64,000 bases of DNA from Paenibacillus pinihumi DSM 23905 = JCM 16419. GTDB lineage: Bacteria; Bacillota; Bacilli; Paenibacillales; Paenibacillaceae. The position numbers and the translations under genes are program-made. The notes below the pieces were generated by a model, which ran no database searches, had not been told where the DNA came from, and was given only the letters and a program-made list of their open reading frames with translations. How positions within the stretch are numbered: the first letter of the stretch is position 1; the number at the start of each line of letters is the position of its first letter. Of the stretch, positions 46,001-54,504 are shown piece by piece. The stretch covers positions 62,001 to 126,000 of the forward strand of contig NZ_KE383866.1 of assembly GCF_000422505.1 (NCBI RefSeq), written 5' to 3'.

Positions 46001-48959
46001 TCTTGTTGATCGCGATATGAAGCTGCCCTTCTTTCACGGCAGCACTTGCTGCTGTGCCCGTATCCGTTTCCAATTTCCAATAGGTCATCCGGTCCATACG
46101 GCCGAGATTGAATTTTCCGTTATAGACATGGTTGCCGTTGAGCGGCTCTTTAGGCGCATCTTCACGGAAAGGGTCTGTCTCTTCTGTCTCCACCAGCTTC
46201 ACATTGCCGATCCAGACCGGACTCCGGTTAAGCCCTAGGTTAAATTCCAGCCGTGCCAGCACATCCGTATCCGGCATCATCTGGAATACCAGCTCATAGC
46301 TTTGCACCGCTGTACCCAGTTTGGCTTCCAGAGTATCGGAGTAAGAGGACCATCCGCGCGTCTCTCCCCCGCCCAGCTTAACTGCAAGATTGCGGCTGCT
46401 GTCCGATTTTGCATCGAAGCTCAGCTTATACCAGCGGCCCTTGCCCAGCGTCACATTCTGAATAAGCTGTATAGCATGCGCAGCATTGCCGCTATTGCTA
46501 ATATCGATTTTAGCAAACGGCTTGCCGTCAACTTGATCTTTGGTGATTGTGCCGCTTCCACCAAACGTATCAATCGTGACAAAGTTCCAATATTGCGGGT
46601 CCAATCCAACATTCGGCTGTGTGATGGCTTTCGGGTCACGGCTGTATGAAGGATCATAGACCAGATTTCCGTCTATTGGCTGTTTGACACCTTCAGGCAG
46701 CGGCTCCTTGACAACGACCGGCTCCTGCGGCGTACGGTAAGGAATACCATCAAGCTCATAGACCCGTACATAGTCAACTTCCATCGTGGCCGGCAGCAGA
46801 TCATCTGTCGGCATGACACCATTATCGTAATTTCCGCCGATTGCCAGATTCAGAATCATATAGAAGGGCTTATCAAATGGTGCGGGATAGGCAAACTTGG
46901 CAGGCTGATTTGCGCCCGTGCTGTCCCAATTATTCTGGGTCTGGTACAGCTCGCCGTCTACATACCAGCGGATTTCACCAGGCTCCCACTCTACAGCGTA
47001 GACATGCTCATCCGTAATATCTGTTCCTGCCTTGAAATGATAACTGGCTCCTGCAGATTTATTATTGGGCCATTGCTTGCCAAAATGAATCGTACCGTCC
47101 ACCTCACCCGGCAGTCTCCCTCTTACTTCCATAATGTCCAGCTCACCGGACGATGCCCATGTTCCATACTCGCTGTCCTTCGGCATCATCCAGAACGCCG
47201 GCCACAATCCCTGTCCGGCCGGAAGCTTGATTTTCGCCTCAAAGCGGCCATACGTCTGAGAAAAGGTTGGTTCCGTATACAAACGTCCGGATGTGTAATT
47301 TTTGCCGCCGACGGCTTCCTTCCTTGCATTGAGAAGCAGCTTGCCGCCTTCAACCTTAATATTTTCCTTGCGGTAATACTGCTGTTCATTGTTGCCCCAG
47401 CCGTCCAGACCATACTGTGATCCTGTCCCTTCCTGGTAGCCCCACTTCGTCAAGTCTACGCCATTCGTATCCGGCTGAGCAGCATTTCCGTCAAACTCAT
47501 CGTTCCAGCTCAGCTTCCACTCGCCCATCTTTTGCGTTACAGAAGCCTTGTTGTACCCTGAGGCATTTACCTCTATCGCATAGTCACCCTTTCTTTCAAA
47601 TACCGGTGCATGCAGAGTGATAACACCGGGCGCGATCGTGTAGTTGCCCGCAGAGACTGCCTTGCCGCCCGCCGTAATGCTGCGGATTGCTCCGCGCCAG
47701 GCTGCATTGTCCGGGAATGTAATTGCGATGCTGCTCCCCGCAATATTGCCTGATGCAGCCGGAGTGAGCTGCGGAGGGATTGACAAACTTCCACCGCCCG
47801 AAACATATACCGAGCTGCTGCTTCCTTGAGGCTTCAGAGGCGTGCCGTCGGCCTTCATAACGACACCGTCTTTGACAGCAAGCTCCGCCCCTTTCTCGAT
47901 GCGGCTGTCATTGATCAGCACAGACGCTGACAGCACCTTAAGCGAGCCAATCGTCCCTTTCGCAGTAATTGCTGCAGCTTCTGATTCTTCCTCTACAACC
48001 AAGCTATCAATCTTGGCGTTCTGATCCAGTTCCAGGAGCATATTGCTGCCTACAGAAGCATTTTGAATCTCGGAATCGCCGGAGATGACAACCCGCACCT
48101 TGGATTTCGGATGATCGCCCACAAGGGATTGGATGCGGGAGTCGGCAATATGTATGCTGTTCGGCCCGCCGCCGCCGACATAGACAGCTTTCTTGACCGT
48201 TACCTTTTCCAGCCAGGCATCCCCCTCGCCAATTCCGGCCGTCAGCAGTATATTTCCGTTAATGACGGTATCTTTCAGTCTTACGCCTGTAGTATTGATG
48301 AGGACGCTGCCCGCAGTCTCTCCAAGCGTAGCCGTTCCGTGTGTGTTCAGTACCTCTCCCGCAAGACGATCAAGAAGTGTAACCGCTTCCGCCCTGGTGA
48401 TTGCTTTTGACGGCTGCAGCGATCCATCCGCGTAGCCCTTCAAATAACCGGCGGACAGCAAGCTTGCCAGTGAAGCTCTGGCATAAGACTGAACATCTGC
48501 CTGATCCCGATAATTGTCCAACACCTGCTCACCAGCAGACGGTACATGGAATAATCCAGCTACCGCCTTGGCGGCTTCCTGTCTCGTGATAACCGCCTGC
48601 GGCTTGAAGCTGCCGTCCGGGTAACCGCTCATAAAGCCTGCTTCCAGCGCTGCCGCTGCCTGTGGTCCGTACCAGGCGTTGGAATCTACATCTGTGAAAG
48701 CAGAGCTTTTGCTGCTCTTAAAACCGAATACAGTGTTCACCAGCTTTGCAAACTCTCCCCGCGCCACTCCGCGGTCAGGCTCAAATTTCCCTCCTCCCGT
48801 TCCGCTTGCCAATCCCTTCTCAATCCATTTCCTTGTTTGCTTTTCCGCCCAGTGCCCCTGCAAATCATCTGTCCGGGGAGATGCAAACGCCGGCATGCTG
48901 CTAATACTCAGCAGCAGGCATAAAGCTACGGACACAAGCCTTTTCCCTTTCCTGTTCAT
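40002..48959 (-). CDS. Giant SLH-anchored beta-1,3-glucanase-type protein with two GH16 domains and many binding modules
   Basis: 2985 residues (about 320 kDa). Order: signal peptide (1-26); three SLH domains (about 32-200; LQGHWAEKQ, FTDVDSNAWY, YRDQADVQSY) for cell-wall anchoring; a beta-helix-like spacer (200-390); an Shr/DUF1533-type Ig-like domain (405-477); GH16 (480-737, Glu606-Asp608-Glu611 in GELDIME); four CBM4/9-like modules (760-1405); a second DUF1533 (1430-1510); a second GH16 (1513-1770, Glu1639, Asp1641, Glu1644); three more CBM4/9-like modules; a DUF1533; a further CBM; a DUF1533; F5/8C; a DUF1533; F5/8C to the end. Both GH16 sites look intact. It binds and cuts beta-1,3-glucan at the cell surface. 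A block appears internally duplicated. Confidence 0.93.
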   Translation of the reverse strand: MNRKGKRLVSVALCLLLSISSMPAFASPRTDDLQGHWAEKQTRKWIEKGLASGTGGGKFEPDRGVARGEFAKLVNTVFGFKSSKSSAFTDVDSNAWYGPQAAAALEAGFMSGYPDGSFKPQAVITRQEAAKAVAGLFHVPSAGEQVLDNYRDQADVQSYARASLASLLSAGYLKGYADGSLQPSKAITRAEAVTLLDRLAGEVLNTHGTATLGETAGSVLINTTGVRLKDTVINGNILLTAGIGEGDAWLEKVTVKKAVYVGGGGPNSIHIADSRIQSLVGDHPKSKVRVVISGDSEIQNASVGSNMLLELDQNAKIDSLVVEEESEAAAITAKGTIGSLKVLSASVLINDSRIEKGAELAVKDGVVMKADGTPLKPQGSSSSVYVSGGGSLSIPPQLTPAASGNIAGSSIAITFPDNAAWRGAIRSITAGGKAVSAGNYTIAPGVITLHAPVFERKGDYAIEVNASGYNKASVTQKMGEWKLSWNDEFDGNAAQPDTNGVDLTKWGYQEGTGSQYGLDGWGNNEQQYYRKENIKVEGGKLLLNARKEAVGGKNYTSGRLYTEPTFSQTYGRFEAKIKLPAGQGLWPAFWMMPKDSEYGTWASSGELDIMEVRGRLPGEVDGTIHFGKQWPNNKSAGASYHFKAGTDITDEHVYAVEWEPGEIRWYVDGELYQTQNNWDSTGANQPAKFAYPAPFDKPFYMILNLAIGGNYDNGVMPTDDLLPATMEVDYVRVYELDGIPYRTPQEPVVVKEPLPEGVKQPIDGNLVYDPSYSRDPKAITQPNVGLDPQYWNFVTIDTFGGSGTITKDQVDGKPFAKIDISNSGNAAHAIQLIQNVTLGKGRWYKLSFDAKSDSSRNLAVKLGGGETRGWSSYSDTLEAKLGTAVQSYELVFQMMPDTDVLARLEFNLGLNRSPVWIGNVKLVETEETDPFREDAPKEPLNGNHVYNGKFNLGRMDRMTYWKLETDTGTAASAAVKEGQLHIAINKSGSEPGSIRLVQNGIQLIEENDYQLTFKAKADTPRSIRAALQQEDGTAAADMQKLALTTEWQDVTANFTTAAGGNDSGGKLVFQLGGEQAGLAIEDIRLIRLTDNHIGELPLEEQFPLKNGDFSAGKTNWSEHVQGRYDGYGSKAELKAEDGEMRIGIDDEGNNPWDIMLMQNDFPLHKGQVYVVSADLKSTAERGAEIVVDAENHRYVSEHVNLTKDWQTFSYELPVTADLTTSFKLLLGKLEGAAQLNAHEVSVRQVRVELKDARTKAFPLRNGDFTDGMNGWSRHVQGDYEGDSSAVIEVVNGGLKAAIESHGVNPWDVMLIQEPVQLYKDKTYILSFDARSTMPRDIEVAAENNSYHRYLNWKVQLDSTTQTYHSEFTPDKDDITGLKFLLGKPAEGVPGAHDVWFDNIRLEVKGAKEAAGEKVKPGNDISLPAAPSLTSDAADNAVGYDIDITFTDNAAWRQAIRSVLVNNEAVEPSSYKLSSGKLTLDYSLFPEAGSYRIIVRADGYEQTEVAQQIEEKVMWSLVWQDEFDGSGDNLDTNGVDLDKWGYQQGTGSDYGLVDWGNNEQQYYRKENIKVQDGKLILEAKGDGYGGKSYTSGRLFTADTFTKAYGKFEARMKLPAGQGLWPAFWMMPKDSEYGVWASSGELDIMEARGRLPGEVDGTIHYGKQWPNNKSTGASYKFPAGESFETFHTYGVEWEPGEIRWYVDGQLYQTVNDWYSWEQGQPDKYAYPAPFDRPFYMIMNLAVGGMYDGNRLPDPSVLPARMEVDYVRVYELTGRDYLEPAEPVIVKEPIPDNGKPEADGNLLYDLNFEHGITDIASLDTPLHPLYWNFLHTSNFGGAGSVNIDTIEGKKFAKATITSGGNAAHALQLIQYATLVKGRIYELSFDAKAAAARSISVKFGGDDDNGWAAYSDNFDVPLKDTVQRYTYRFVMEQATDLTARLEYNLGLNTNAVWIGNAVLREVDVLSEPNAAKEPLDNGNHIYNGSFDLGTVDRMKYWELEQSGSASALAAVDPVRRQLELNIKDGGSAIDSVRLIQKGLQLLQNDEYKLTFDAKALTPRTIGVKLLNRDGSVVYLANEAVMLDTNMSQRELVFTVPPNETERQAVLVFELGGANSTLTLDNVKLIRTTNHNVDYSGVELFPLDNGDFSAGLTGWVPFTQGAAAAFTAEDGVAKIAIANAGSEAWNVMLMQENLPLSKGMTYVLSFRARSTAARDMEAVLENASYTRRFDSGSIQVTGDWKTYHYEFKMAADDSVTFKLLLGKTAHSPAGAHDLFIDDVVLEVKNAPVKRPPTLMTSPEGALAGQTVELRFADHPQWRTAVSEIWIDGNRLESGQFEVLSGMIRIAPSAMPVDKLYRITVKASGFADVTIQQQVLASDGNLVLNGGFARGTADWEHWMGEGGDSKFAVEDGAARMDIYYHGGLHPQWGVPVSWSTQLMQSGIKLEAGKSYELSFRAWSSADRPFLVELGGYNSNQQDAFSLTGDASAVFTKSMQPARATTLSLKFLLGNVIEGGTVTPDEPHTIFIDDVSIKEVKAPPVLAADQSDNKLGQHIELEFADLEAWRQAIEAVILDGVPVPADKIHIEAGKITLDSSLFSKAKSYSISILASGYGPAEITQEIRTDAANVALHKTASASSARQAAANAFDGNSGTRWESDPSDPQWIAVDLGRVHVLESVVLHWEGAFAKAYNLQVSSAASPSESDWTDIYSETNGSAGLKRIELNGEEARHVRLLGTARGTEWGYSLWEFEVYGKAAGPALKSPPALIADDSNNRIGQPMELVFPSDTEWEHAVQAVYVNGSQLTAEDQYTLISGKLILSAELFLTAGSYTITVEADGYDPAEVIQPVTEPQNLALRKPVAASSGLNPQFVTDGDSGSRWEADWQRNELPPFQPEWIYIDLESTQTLESIRLVWETAYARALLIQTAPESSDLSADSADWQTVQSLDRTLAVNGKFTETVLLNNAEGRYVRIYMTAKGLEPYGPSLYEVELF

Positions 48960-49290
48960 TCCATATTCAACTCCTGCCTGATGGCATCGTACGCCAGTTT
49001 TACCTTATTATAAAATGGATACGCTTTCATTCCGACTGAATAAATCAACGAAAGTTGTAAGTATTTAAAGAACATCCACATTTTAAAATAGGATTATGAA
49101 ATTATACCGATCGTCACTCTCAAGAGGCATGAACCCTCAAAGCAAAAAAAGTCTGTTTCAATCAAGGCGGCGTTATCGTTCTTGCCCTGATTGTGTTGAA
49201 AACGACTGGAGAAAGAAGAAATACCTCTCGTCCGAGTTACGACAACAGCCGAAAACGGATGGAGAGGCGACAAGTTGAAAGGCACGGATA
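48960..49290. other. Upstream region of the giant glucanase gene; no gene seen
   Basis: Contains a minus-strand TATAAT (49007-49012) and a cre-like site (49016-49029). Beyond about 49090 nothing coding or structural was recognised until the terminator of the GH16-CBM13 gene at 49286. Confidence 0.5.
49016..49029 (-). promoter_or_regulatory. Candidate CcpA box (cre) at the giant-glucanase promoter
   Basis: Minus strand TGAAAGCGTATCCA matches 12 of 14 positions of TGWAANCGNTNWCA and lies just upstream of a TATAAT, between the two promoter elements. Confidence 0.35.
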
Positions 49291-49332
49291 AAGGCTGAAG
49301 AAGCCGCATTTGCCGCAGCTTCTCCAGCCTTT
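49286..49332 (-). terminator. Terminator after the GH16-CBM13 gene
   Basis: Minus strand AAGGCTGGAGAAGC...GCTTCTTCAGCCTT, a long imperfect stem, followed by a short T-tract (TTTATCC). It begins about 10 bases after the stop and separates this gene from the giant gene. Confidence 0.6.
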
Positions 49333-49341
49333 TGTTACAAC

Positions 49342-50589
49342 TTATTGTACGCGAACCAGATTCCACTTCTGAGCAGCGGAACCATTATCGTTCCAGATTT
49401 GCACGTTCGTGCCGTTGGCCGTCCCTGTTGAGGCTACGTCCAATGCTTTGCCACTGTTCGGGTTAACTAGCTTATATGTTCCGTCGGCATTCTGGACGAT
49501 GTTCCAGGTCTGTGCTCCACTCCCGTTATCCGTCCAGACATTCACATTCGTGCCGTCCGCAGTTCCGGCCCCCGCCACGTCAAGAGCGAGGCCGCTATTT
49601 ACATTTACTAATTTGTAAGTTCCGTTGGCATTGCGGTAAGTTGTCCACAATTGTGCTGTTGTTCCGTTGTCCGTCCATAACTGCACGTTCGTGCCAGGCG
49701 CCGTACCGGCTGAGGCCACATCCAAAGCTTTGCCGCTGTTCGGGTTAATCAGTTTGTATGTTCCACCCGATACAATACCGGGAGAAGGAGCAGCGATATC
49801 CTGATAGACCCGGACATAATCGACATACATCTTGGCAGGGAACGCGGTTGAGCTGTTCGGAGAACCCGGCCAGTTGCCCCCAATCGCCATGTTGAGCAGC
49901 AGGAAATGCTCTTTATGAAATGCCCCTGTCCCATTTATATTATTCGCAATATTGGCTTCCCGGAATTGGATGCCATCCACAAACCACTTGATTGAGCTCG
50001 GTGTCCATTCGATCGAGTAGACATGATAATCGGTCACATCGATCGTATGGCTCGCTCCGCCATAAGATACATTGCCGTTGTTAAACCAATGGATATACCC
50101 GTACGTATTGTTTTCATTATTGACATGCTCCATAATGTCGATCTCGCCGCTTCTCGGCCATCCGACCGTAGTGATATCTGAGCCAAGTGTCCAGAATGCC
50201 GGCCAAATCCCCTGGCCTTTCGGCATTTTGATCCGCGCTTCAATTTTTCCATACTTGAAGGTTTGTTTGCCCTGAGTTTTCAGACGTGCCGAAGTATAAT
50301 TCCGGCCACCGTATGATTCCTGCCTTGCTTCAATGACGAGGTTGCCATTTTCGATCCGGGCATTTTCCGGGCGGTTTGTATAATATTGCAGCTCATTGTT
50401 GCCCCAGCCGTTCGATCCGGTGCCGATCTCAAAAGTCCAGTTGTTGGTATTAATGGATGTTCCGTTGAATTCATCACTCCAGACAAGCGAATAGGCCGCG
50501 TTCGCACTAGGGGCTGGCAACAAGGTCACAATAAGAGCAGCTACGAGAAGCATGGCGTATGACTTCGTGCTTTTGAACCATCTAATCAT
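49342..50589 (-). CDS. Secreted beta-1,3-glucanase, GH16, with C-terminal CBM13 (ricin-B-type lectin) domain
   Basis: 415 residues; GAGGAGG before ATG. A signal peptide ends PSANAAY. GH16 domain about 33-270: [26 protein letters not shown] and the catalytic GEIDIMEH (Glu149 nucleophile, Asp151, Glu154 acid/base), [18 protein letters not shown] beta-trefoil lectin follows (275-415) with three repeats of [16 protein letters not shown]... and Q-x-W-type ends (AQLWT, AQTWN, AQKWN). It is the soluble laminarinase of the locus. A near-perfect cre site upstream predicts carbon catabolite control. Confidence 0.94.
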   Translation of the reverse strand: MIRWFKSTKSYAMLLVAALIVTLLPAPSANAAYSLVWSDEFNGTSINTNNWTFEIGTGSNGWGNNELQYYTNRPENARIENGNLVIEARQESYGGRNYTSARLKTQGKQTFKYGKIEARIKMPKGQGIWPAFWTLGSDITTVGWPRSGEIDIMEHVNNENNTYGYIHWFNNGNVSYGGASHTIDVTDYHVYSIEWTPSSIKWFVDGIQFREANIANNINGTGAFHKEHFLLLNMAIGGNWPGSPNSSTAFPAKMYVDYVRVYQDIAAPSPGIVSGGTYKLINPNSGKALDVASAGTAPGTNVQLWTDNGTTAQLWTTYRNANGTYKLVNVNSGLALDVAGAGTADGTNVNVWTDNGSGAQTWNIVQNADGTYKLVNPNSGKALDVASTGTANGTNVQIWNDNGSAAQKWNLVRVQ

Positions 50590-50683
50590 CTTGATTCCTC
50601 CTCGAAAATTTTGGACTGCAAATTATCCATTCCGACGACAAAAAAACGTTAAATCACACCTCCTTGACTACCCATCTATTTTT

Positions 50684-50697
50684 TTAAAGCGCTTACA
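50684..50697 (-). promoter_or_regulatory. CcpA box (cre) upstream of the GH16-CBM13 glucanase
   Basis: Minus strand TGTAAGCGCTTTAA matches 13 of 14 cre consensus positions and has the central CGC core, about 95 bases before the start codon. Confidence 0.65.
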
Positions 50698-50993
50698 ATA
50701 TGAGTTTATCATGACATTCATTTTCTAAAAATAGTTAAAAAGACTTGATTTAAACAGTTTAACAGGTCGTTTTGGGCCAAGTCTTGTCGAATGCAGGTGT
50801 TCTCCATGTCGTGCATTACGCCAGTGCTTGCTCTGGCGGCGTTATTCTGTTTGGCGCCGGAAATGCGCATGCAATGTTTTCAAGGTTGGTATTGTTCTTG
50901 AAAGCAGAATAAATCATATTATGATGCTCAGTTTTCCTTTGTCCCTCCCGTTCTTGTCTTTTTATAATGTAAGCGCGGCGAAGGGCCAGCGGA
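50698..50993. other. Intergenic between glucanase and sensor kinase genes; no gene recognised
   Basis: The A/T-rich part (50700-50760) should hold the glucanase promoter. A short GC-rich segment near 50830 contains GCCAGTGCTTGCTCTGGC, a small hairpin. No coding sequence was identified on either strand. Confidence 0.4.
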
Positions 50994-51114
50994 GGGATGA
51001 AGGGTTTATGGAGAAACGGCAGTGGCTGCCTTTAAAGACCGGTTTTATACCTAATGAGAGTGATCATTCAAAAAAACCGGTCTTTAACAGCAGTCGGAAG
51101 AAACCCTTCATCCC
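50994..51114. repeat. Nested double inverted repeat, 121 bp
   Basis: Outer arms GGGATGAAGGGTTT (50994-51007) and AAACCCTTCATCCC (51101-51114) enclose inner arms TTAAAGACCGGTTTT (51032-51046) and AAAACCGGTCTTTAA (51073-51087); both pairs are perfect. It lies 58 bases after the sensor-kinase stop. It could be an mRNA 3'-end structure, a MITE-like element or a regulator site. No open reading frame or target duplication is evident. Confidence 0.75.
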
Positions 51115-51172
51115 GCAGCAGCCGCTCCTTCCAGCCAAACAAAAATTAAAAAAAGACAAGACCACCTCCGAT

Positions 51173-52921
51173 TTATCCGGCAGTCTCGTCTTCTCTGTGC
51201 TCTTTTGCGGGAATGACAATGCGGACTACAGTTCCCTTGCCGACCTCGCTTTCAATTACAACCCCGTACTCTTTGCCGAAGTGCAGCTTGATCCGCTGAT
51301 CGACATTACTGATGCCGTAGCCGACCTTCTCCTGCCCCTGCCCCCAAATAGCCTGGATCCTCTCCGGCTTCATGCCCAGCCCGTTATCCTCAACCTCCAG
51401 TACAATCTCAGTGCCCTTCTGGAAAACGCGAATTCGGATCTCAATTTCATCGTCAAACCAGGCATGCTCCAGCACGTTTTCCACGAAAGGTTGAAGGACA
51501 AATTTGACCGTCTGGCAATTTGCCGTCTCCGGCTCTGCCTCGATCATGCTCTTGATGCGACCAGCGTGTTTGATGTTTTGAATATTCAGATAGGCCTTGA
51601 TAATTTGCAGTTCCTTACCGATTGAAATCAGCATTTCACCCTTGTTAAGTGTCAGCCGGTAGAATTTCGCCAGCTCCCGGATAATCTCATGCAGCTTCTC
51701 AATTTCACCCAGCTTCGCCATCCGGCTAATGGATGAGAATGTATTGTACAGGAAATGAGGGTTGATCTGGGCATGCAGGATTTGCAGTTCAGCCTCCTTC
51801 TTCCCAAGACGGCTAATGTACACTTCGTCAATCAGTGCCTGGGTCGTCGATGCCATATCATTAAATGACTCTGCAATATCCGCAAATTCATCCCGCCCCC
51901 GGTAAGAAATCCGGCGATTGTACTCTCCCTGCTTAAACGCCTGCAGCGACAGGGTAAGCTTGCTCATCCTTTTGGAGAACATATTGGCAATTAGAGAGCT
52001 GATAAATGTCATCGCTACAACACTGAGAATACAAATGAGAATGGTTACGTTACGGACCTGACGGGAATTTTCTTTAAACGAGTCGACTGGAATAAGTGCG
52101 ACAAGCGTCACCGGCAAATGATTAATATCCGCCGTTATTTTCAGAAAGCTGCTGTCATCGCCAAGCAGCTTTGGCACATCCAGGTTCGTCATATCATCTG
52201 CGCTGGAGTAAAGCAGCTTCTGCTCCTGATCCATAACAAATATTCGGGTCCCGTCTCCCAGCTGGTTCAAGTCTACATCTTCAAATATATCATGCAGTTT
52301 CACCGATACTCGGGCAAGTCCAATTGTCTCGAAGGTTTCGTAATTAATCAGCGGCTGCAGGAGAGAGATATAGCCATACCGTTCATCCATCCCTGCCCGC
52401 TTCCACTCATAGCCGTCAATAGGGATATTTAATGAGCGGAACCAGGCTTCATTGCGAATCCGGTCCAAATAGCGGATTTCATAAAGCCGTTCCCCCGCCT
52501 CCAGATTCTGCTCGGTTTCTTCATAATACTTTTCGCCAAGCGTCGGTTCATTCAGGTAGATAACAAGACGCACCCGCTGCTTCGGCAGATGAACAGCCGA
52601 TTCCAGCCGCGGATAGACATACTGGGTCGTAACCTGGTAGCGTTCCCAATTGAGATAATAGCCGGACATGTATCGCGCCAGCAGCTGATCATCATATAGC
52701 TCGCGCGAGGTACGGCTTATATCATCGATCCGGTACTGGACATTATTGCCGATTTGGTGGACCGCGACCTCCAGATTGTTGCGGGTATTCTGCTCAATCG
52801 CCCGCGCAGACGAGAGGTAGGCATAACTGCCAATGATCACAACGGGCACGATGATCAGCAAGGCGTAGGAGATCAGCAATTTGTAACGTATCGGCAAATA
52901 TTTCAACCGGCTCTTGTTCAT
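51173..52921 (-). CDS. Sensor histidine kinase, YesM type
   Basis: 582 residues. Membrane segments at about 12-34 and 291-314 bracket an extracytoplasmic dCache-like sensor; HAMP follows (315-365), then the His_kinase domain with ILHAQINPHFLYNTFSSISR (phospho-His389) and the ATPase region (QPFVENVLEHAW, VEDNGLGMKPERIQ, GYGISNVDQRIKLHFG). It probably senses an extracellular sugar or the loaded binding protein and phosphorylates the YesN-type regulator encoded 6 bases upstream. Both are the last genes of the permease-permease-SBP-regulator-kinase unit. Confidence 0.93.
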   Translation of the reverse strand: MNKSRLKYLPIRYKLLISYALLIIVPVVIIGSYAYLSSARAIEQNTRNNLEVAVHQIGNNVQYRIDDISRTSRELYDDQLLARYMSGYYLNWERYQVTTQYVYPRLESAVHLPKQRVRLVIYLNEPTLGEKYYEETEQNLEAGERLYEIRYLDRIRNEAWFRSLNIPIDGYEWKRAGMDERYGYISLLQPLINYETFETIGLARVSVKLHDIFEDVDLNQLGDGTRIFVMDQEQKLLYSSADDMTNLDVPKLLGDDSSFLKITADINHLPVTLVALIPVDSFKENSRQVRNVTILICILSVVAMTFISSLIANMFSKRMSKLTLSLQAFKQGEYNRRISYRGRDEFADIAESFNDMASTTQALIDEVYISRLGKKEAELQILHAQINPHFLYNTFSSISRMAKLGEIEKLHEIIRELAKFYRLTLNKGEMLISIGKELQIIKAYLNIQNIKHAGRIKSMIEAEPETANCQTVKFVLQPFVENVLEHAWFDDEIEIRIRVFQKGTEIVLEVEDNGLGMKPERIQAIWGQGQEKVGYGISNVDQRIKLHFGKEYGVVIESEVGKGTVVRIVIPAKEHREDETAG

Positions 52922-52927
52922 CAGCGT

Positions 52928-54484
52928 CTAACCCTGCTTTCTGTAATCTCCCGGCGTCATGCCGAACATTTCCCTGAACGTTCTGCTGAAGTAAGTCAGA
53001 CTGTTGTAACCAACCTCTTCCGCTATCTCATACACTTTAAGCTGCGGGGATTCCAGCAACTGCTTGGCGCGGTTCATTCTTTCCTTTACGACAAAGTCGT
53101 TAAAGCTCATGCCGACCTGCTCCTTGAACAGCACGCCAAAATGATTGGGCGAATAGGCAAAACGGACTGCCGCATTTTTGATCGTAATCTCCCCGGATAG
53201 ATGCGTCCTGACATAGCATTCAATTTCCGGAAGCAGCTTCCACGTCCGCTTTTGCTTTTTCATATACATAATTTCAGACAGCTCAAATGCAGTTCTTCGC
53301 AGCCATGATTTGATATCATCAATGGTCTCGAACCGCTCCACATCAGCAAACCCCCCGTCTTTCCAGTCTGTCAGACTGTTTATGGACTCTCCTGCCGTAT
53401 TTAAATAGCCTTCCAGCCGGGAAATCACATGCGTGGAAAAATGATACACCTTCCCCGGCTCTGCATACCCTCTTACATTCTCGAACAGCTCCTCAATGAC
53501 ATCGCAGATCTGAACCAGCATGTAATCCGTAATCGCCGTGAATAACTGGTCCAAAATGGCGTTTACATCCTTCGTTTCCTTGACGACCAACTGTTGCGGT
53601 GCCCCAGGCGGGATGATTCTGTTTTTGCCGAGAAACATCTTGCAGGCAATCAATTCACGCGCTTCCCGGAAGGAATCCGGCAGGCAGGAGATAGGCTCGG
53701 CCAAATGTCCATAGGCAATCGTCACTGTATACGAGGATTTGCCGCGAATCTCGTCAAGGAGATGATTCAGCCCGTTCTCCAGTTGATCCGGCTCTCCGGT
53801 ATAAATCATGCCGATCTGATTCGGAGACAACCGGCAAATCAGCCCGATTGCACGGTCTGCCGCGTAATCCTTGACCAGCGAAAATACATGCTCAAATGAA
53901 TCCGCTTCCGTTACTTTGCCCTTTTTAGCTGTTCCGTCCACCTCAATAATAACCGCATGTGCTTTATGAAACGATATCTCGATCGGATACTTGCGCAGAA
54001 AAGCTGTCAGCGTGACATCATCAATCGTTCCCTCAAGCAGATGCAGAAGAAAATCATTGCGGATAAATTCAAAATCCTCCAGCGATGCATCGCCTTCCTC
54101 CTTGGGACGGGCATCCAGCCCTTCTACAACCGTTTGCAGAGTCGCAACAATCTCATCATCGTCCACAGGCTTCAATATGTACCCGTCAGCCTTCAATTTT
54201 AATGCCTGCTTGGCATATTCAAAGTCCTGATAACCGCTGATAAAGACGGTTTTCAGTCCCGGGTGCAACTGCAATGACAACTGAGCCAGCTCCAGACCGG
54301 ACATTACCGGCATCTTGATATCCGAGATCAGAATATCAATCTTGTGATTGCGAATATAGTCAACAACCGCCAGCGGCTTGTTTGTGCTAAAGACAATATC
54401 AATGCCCAGCGATTCCCAGGGAATCAGCCGTTGCAGGCCCATCAAGTCAAAGTCCTCATCATCTACCAGCACTGCTTTGTACAT
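52928..54484 (-). CDS. Response regulator with AraC-type DNA-binding domain, YesN type
   Basis: 518 residues from ATG 54484 (MYKAVLVDDEDFD), with a TTG two codons earlier nearer the GGAGG. Receiver domain 1-120 with the acidic pocket Asp8-Asp9 and phospho-acceptor Asp55 in ILISDIKMPVMSG. A middle region (130-400) is typical of YesN-like regulators. The C-terminal AraC/XylS double HTH (about 415-518) has NHFGVLFKEQVGMSFNDFV and EIAEEVGYNSLTYFSRTFRE. It likely activates the glucan transporter and nearby glucanase genes in response to the paired kinase. Confidence 0.93.
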   Translation of the reverse strand: MYKAVLVDDEDFDLMGLQRLIPWESLGIDIVFSTNKPLAVVDYIRNHKIDILISDIKMPVMSGLELAQLSLQLHPGLKTVFISGYQDFEYAKQALKLKADGYILKPVDDDEIVATLQTVVEGLDARPKEEGDASLEDFEFIRNDFLLHLLEGTIDDVTLTAFLRKYPIEISFHKAHAVIIEVDGTAKKGKVTEADSFEHVFSLVKDYAADRAIGLICRLSPNQIGMIYTGEPDQLENGLNHLLDEIRGKSSYTVTIAYGHLAEPISCLPDSFREARELIACKMFLGKNRIIPPGAPQQLVVKETKDVNAILDQLFTAITDYMLVQICDVIEELFENVRGYAEPGKVYHFSTHVISRLEGYLNTAGESINSLTDWKDGGFADVERFETIDDIKSWLRRTAFELSEIMYMKKQKRTWKLLPEIECYVRTHLSGEITIKNAAVRFAYSPNHFGVLFKEQVGMSFNDFVVKERMNRAKQLLESPQLKVYEIAEEVGYNSLTYFSRTFREMFGMTPGDYRKQG

Positions 54485-54504
54485 TTGCAAGCCTGCCTCC
54501 TTCT

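Noticed and set aside
49094-49366. Minus-strand 90-codon frame between glucanase genes
   Set aside because: It overlaps the end of the GH16-CBM13 gene and its terminator, and has no start signals or protein-like pattern.
50828-51625. Plus-strand open frame of 265 codons
   Set aside because: Its second half is the antisense of the sensor kinase gene and its first half crosses the nested repeats; no ribosome site or family resemblance.
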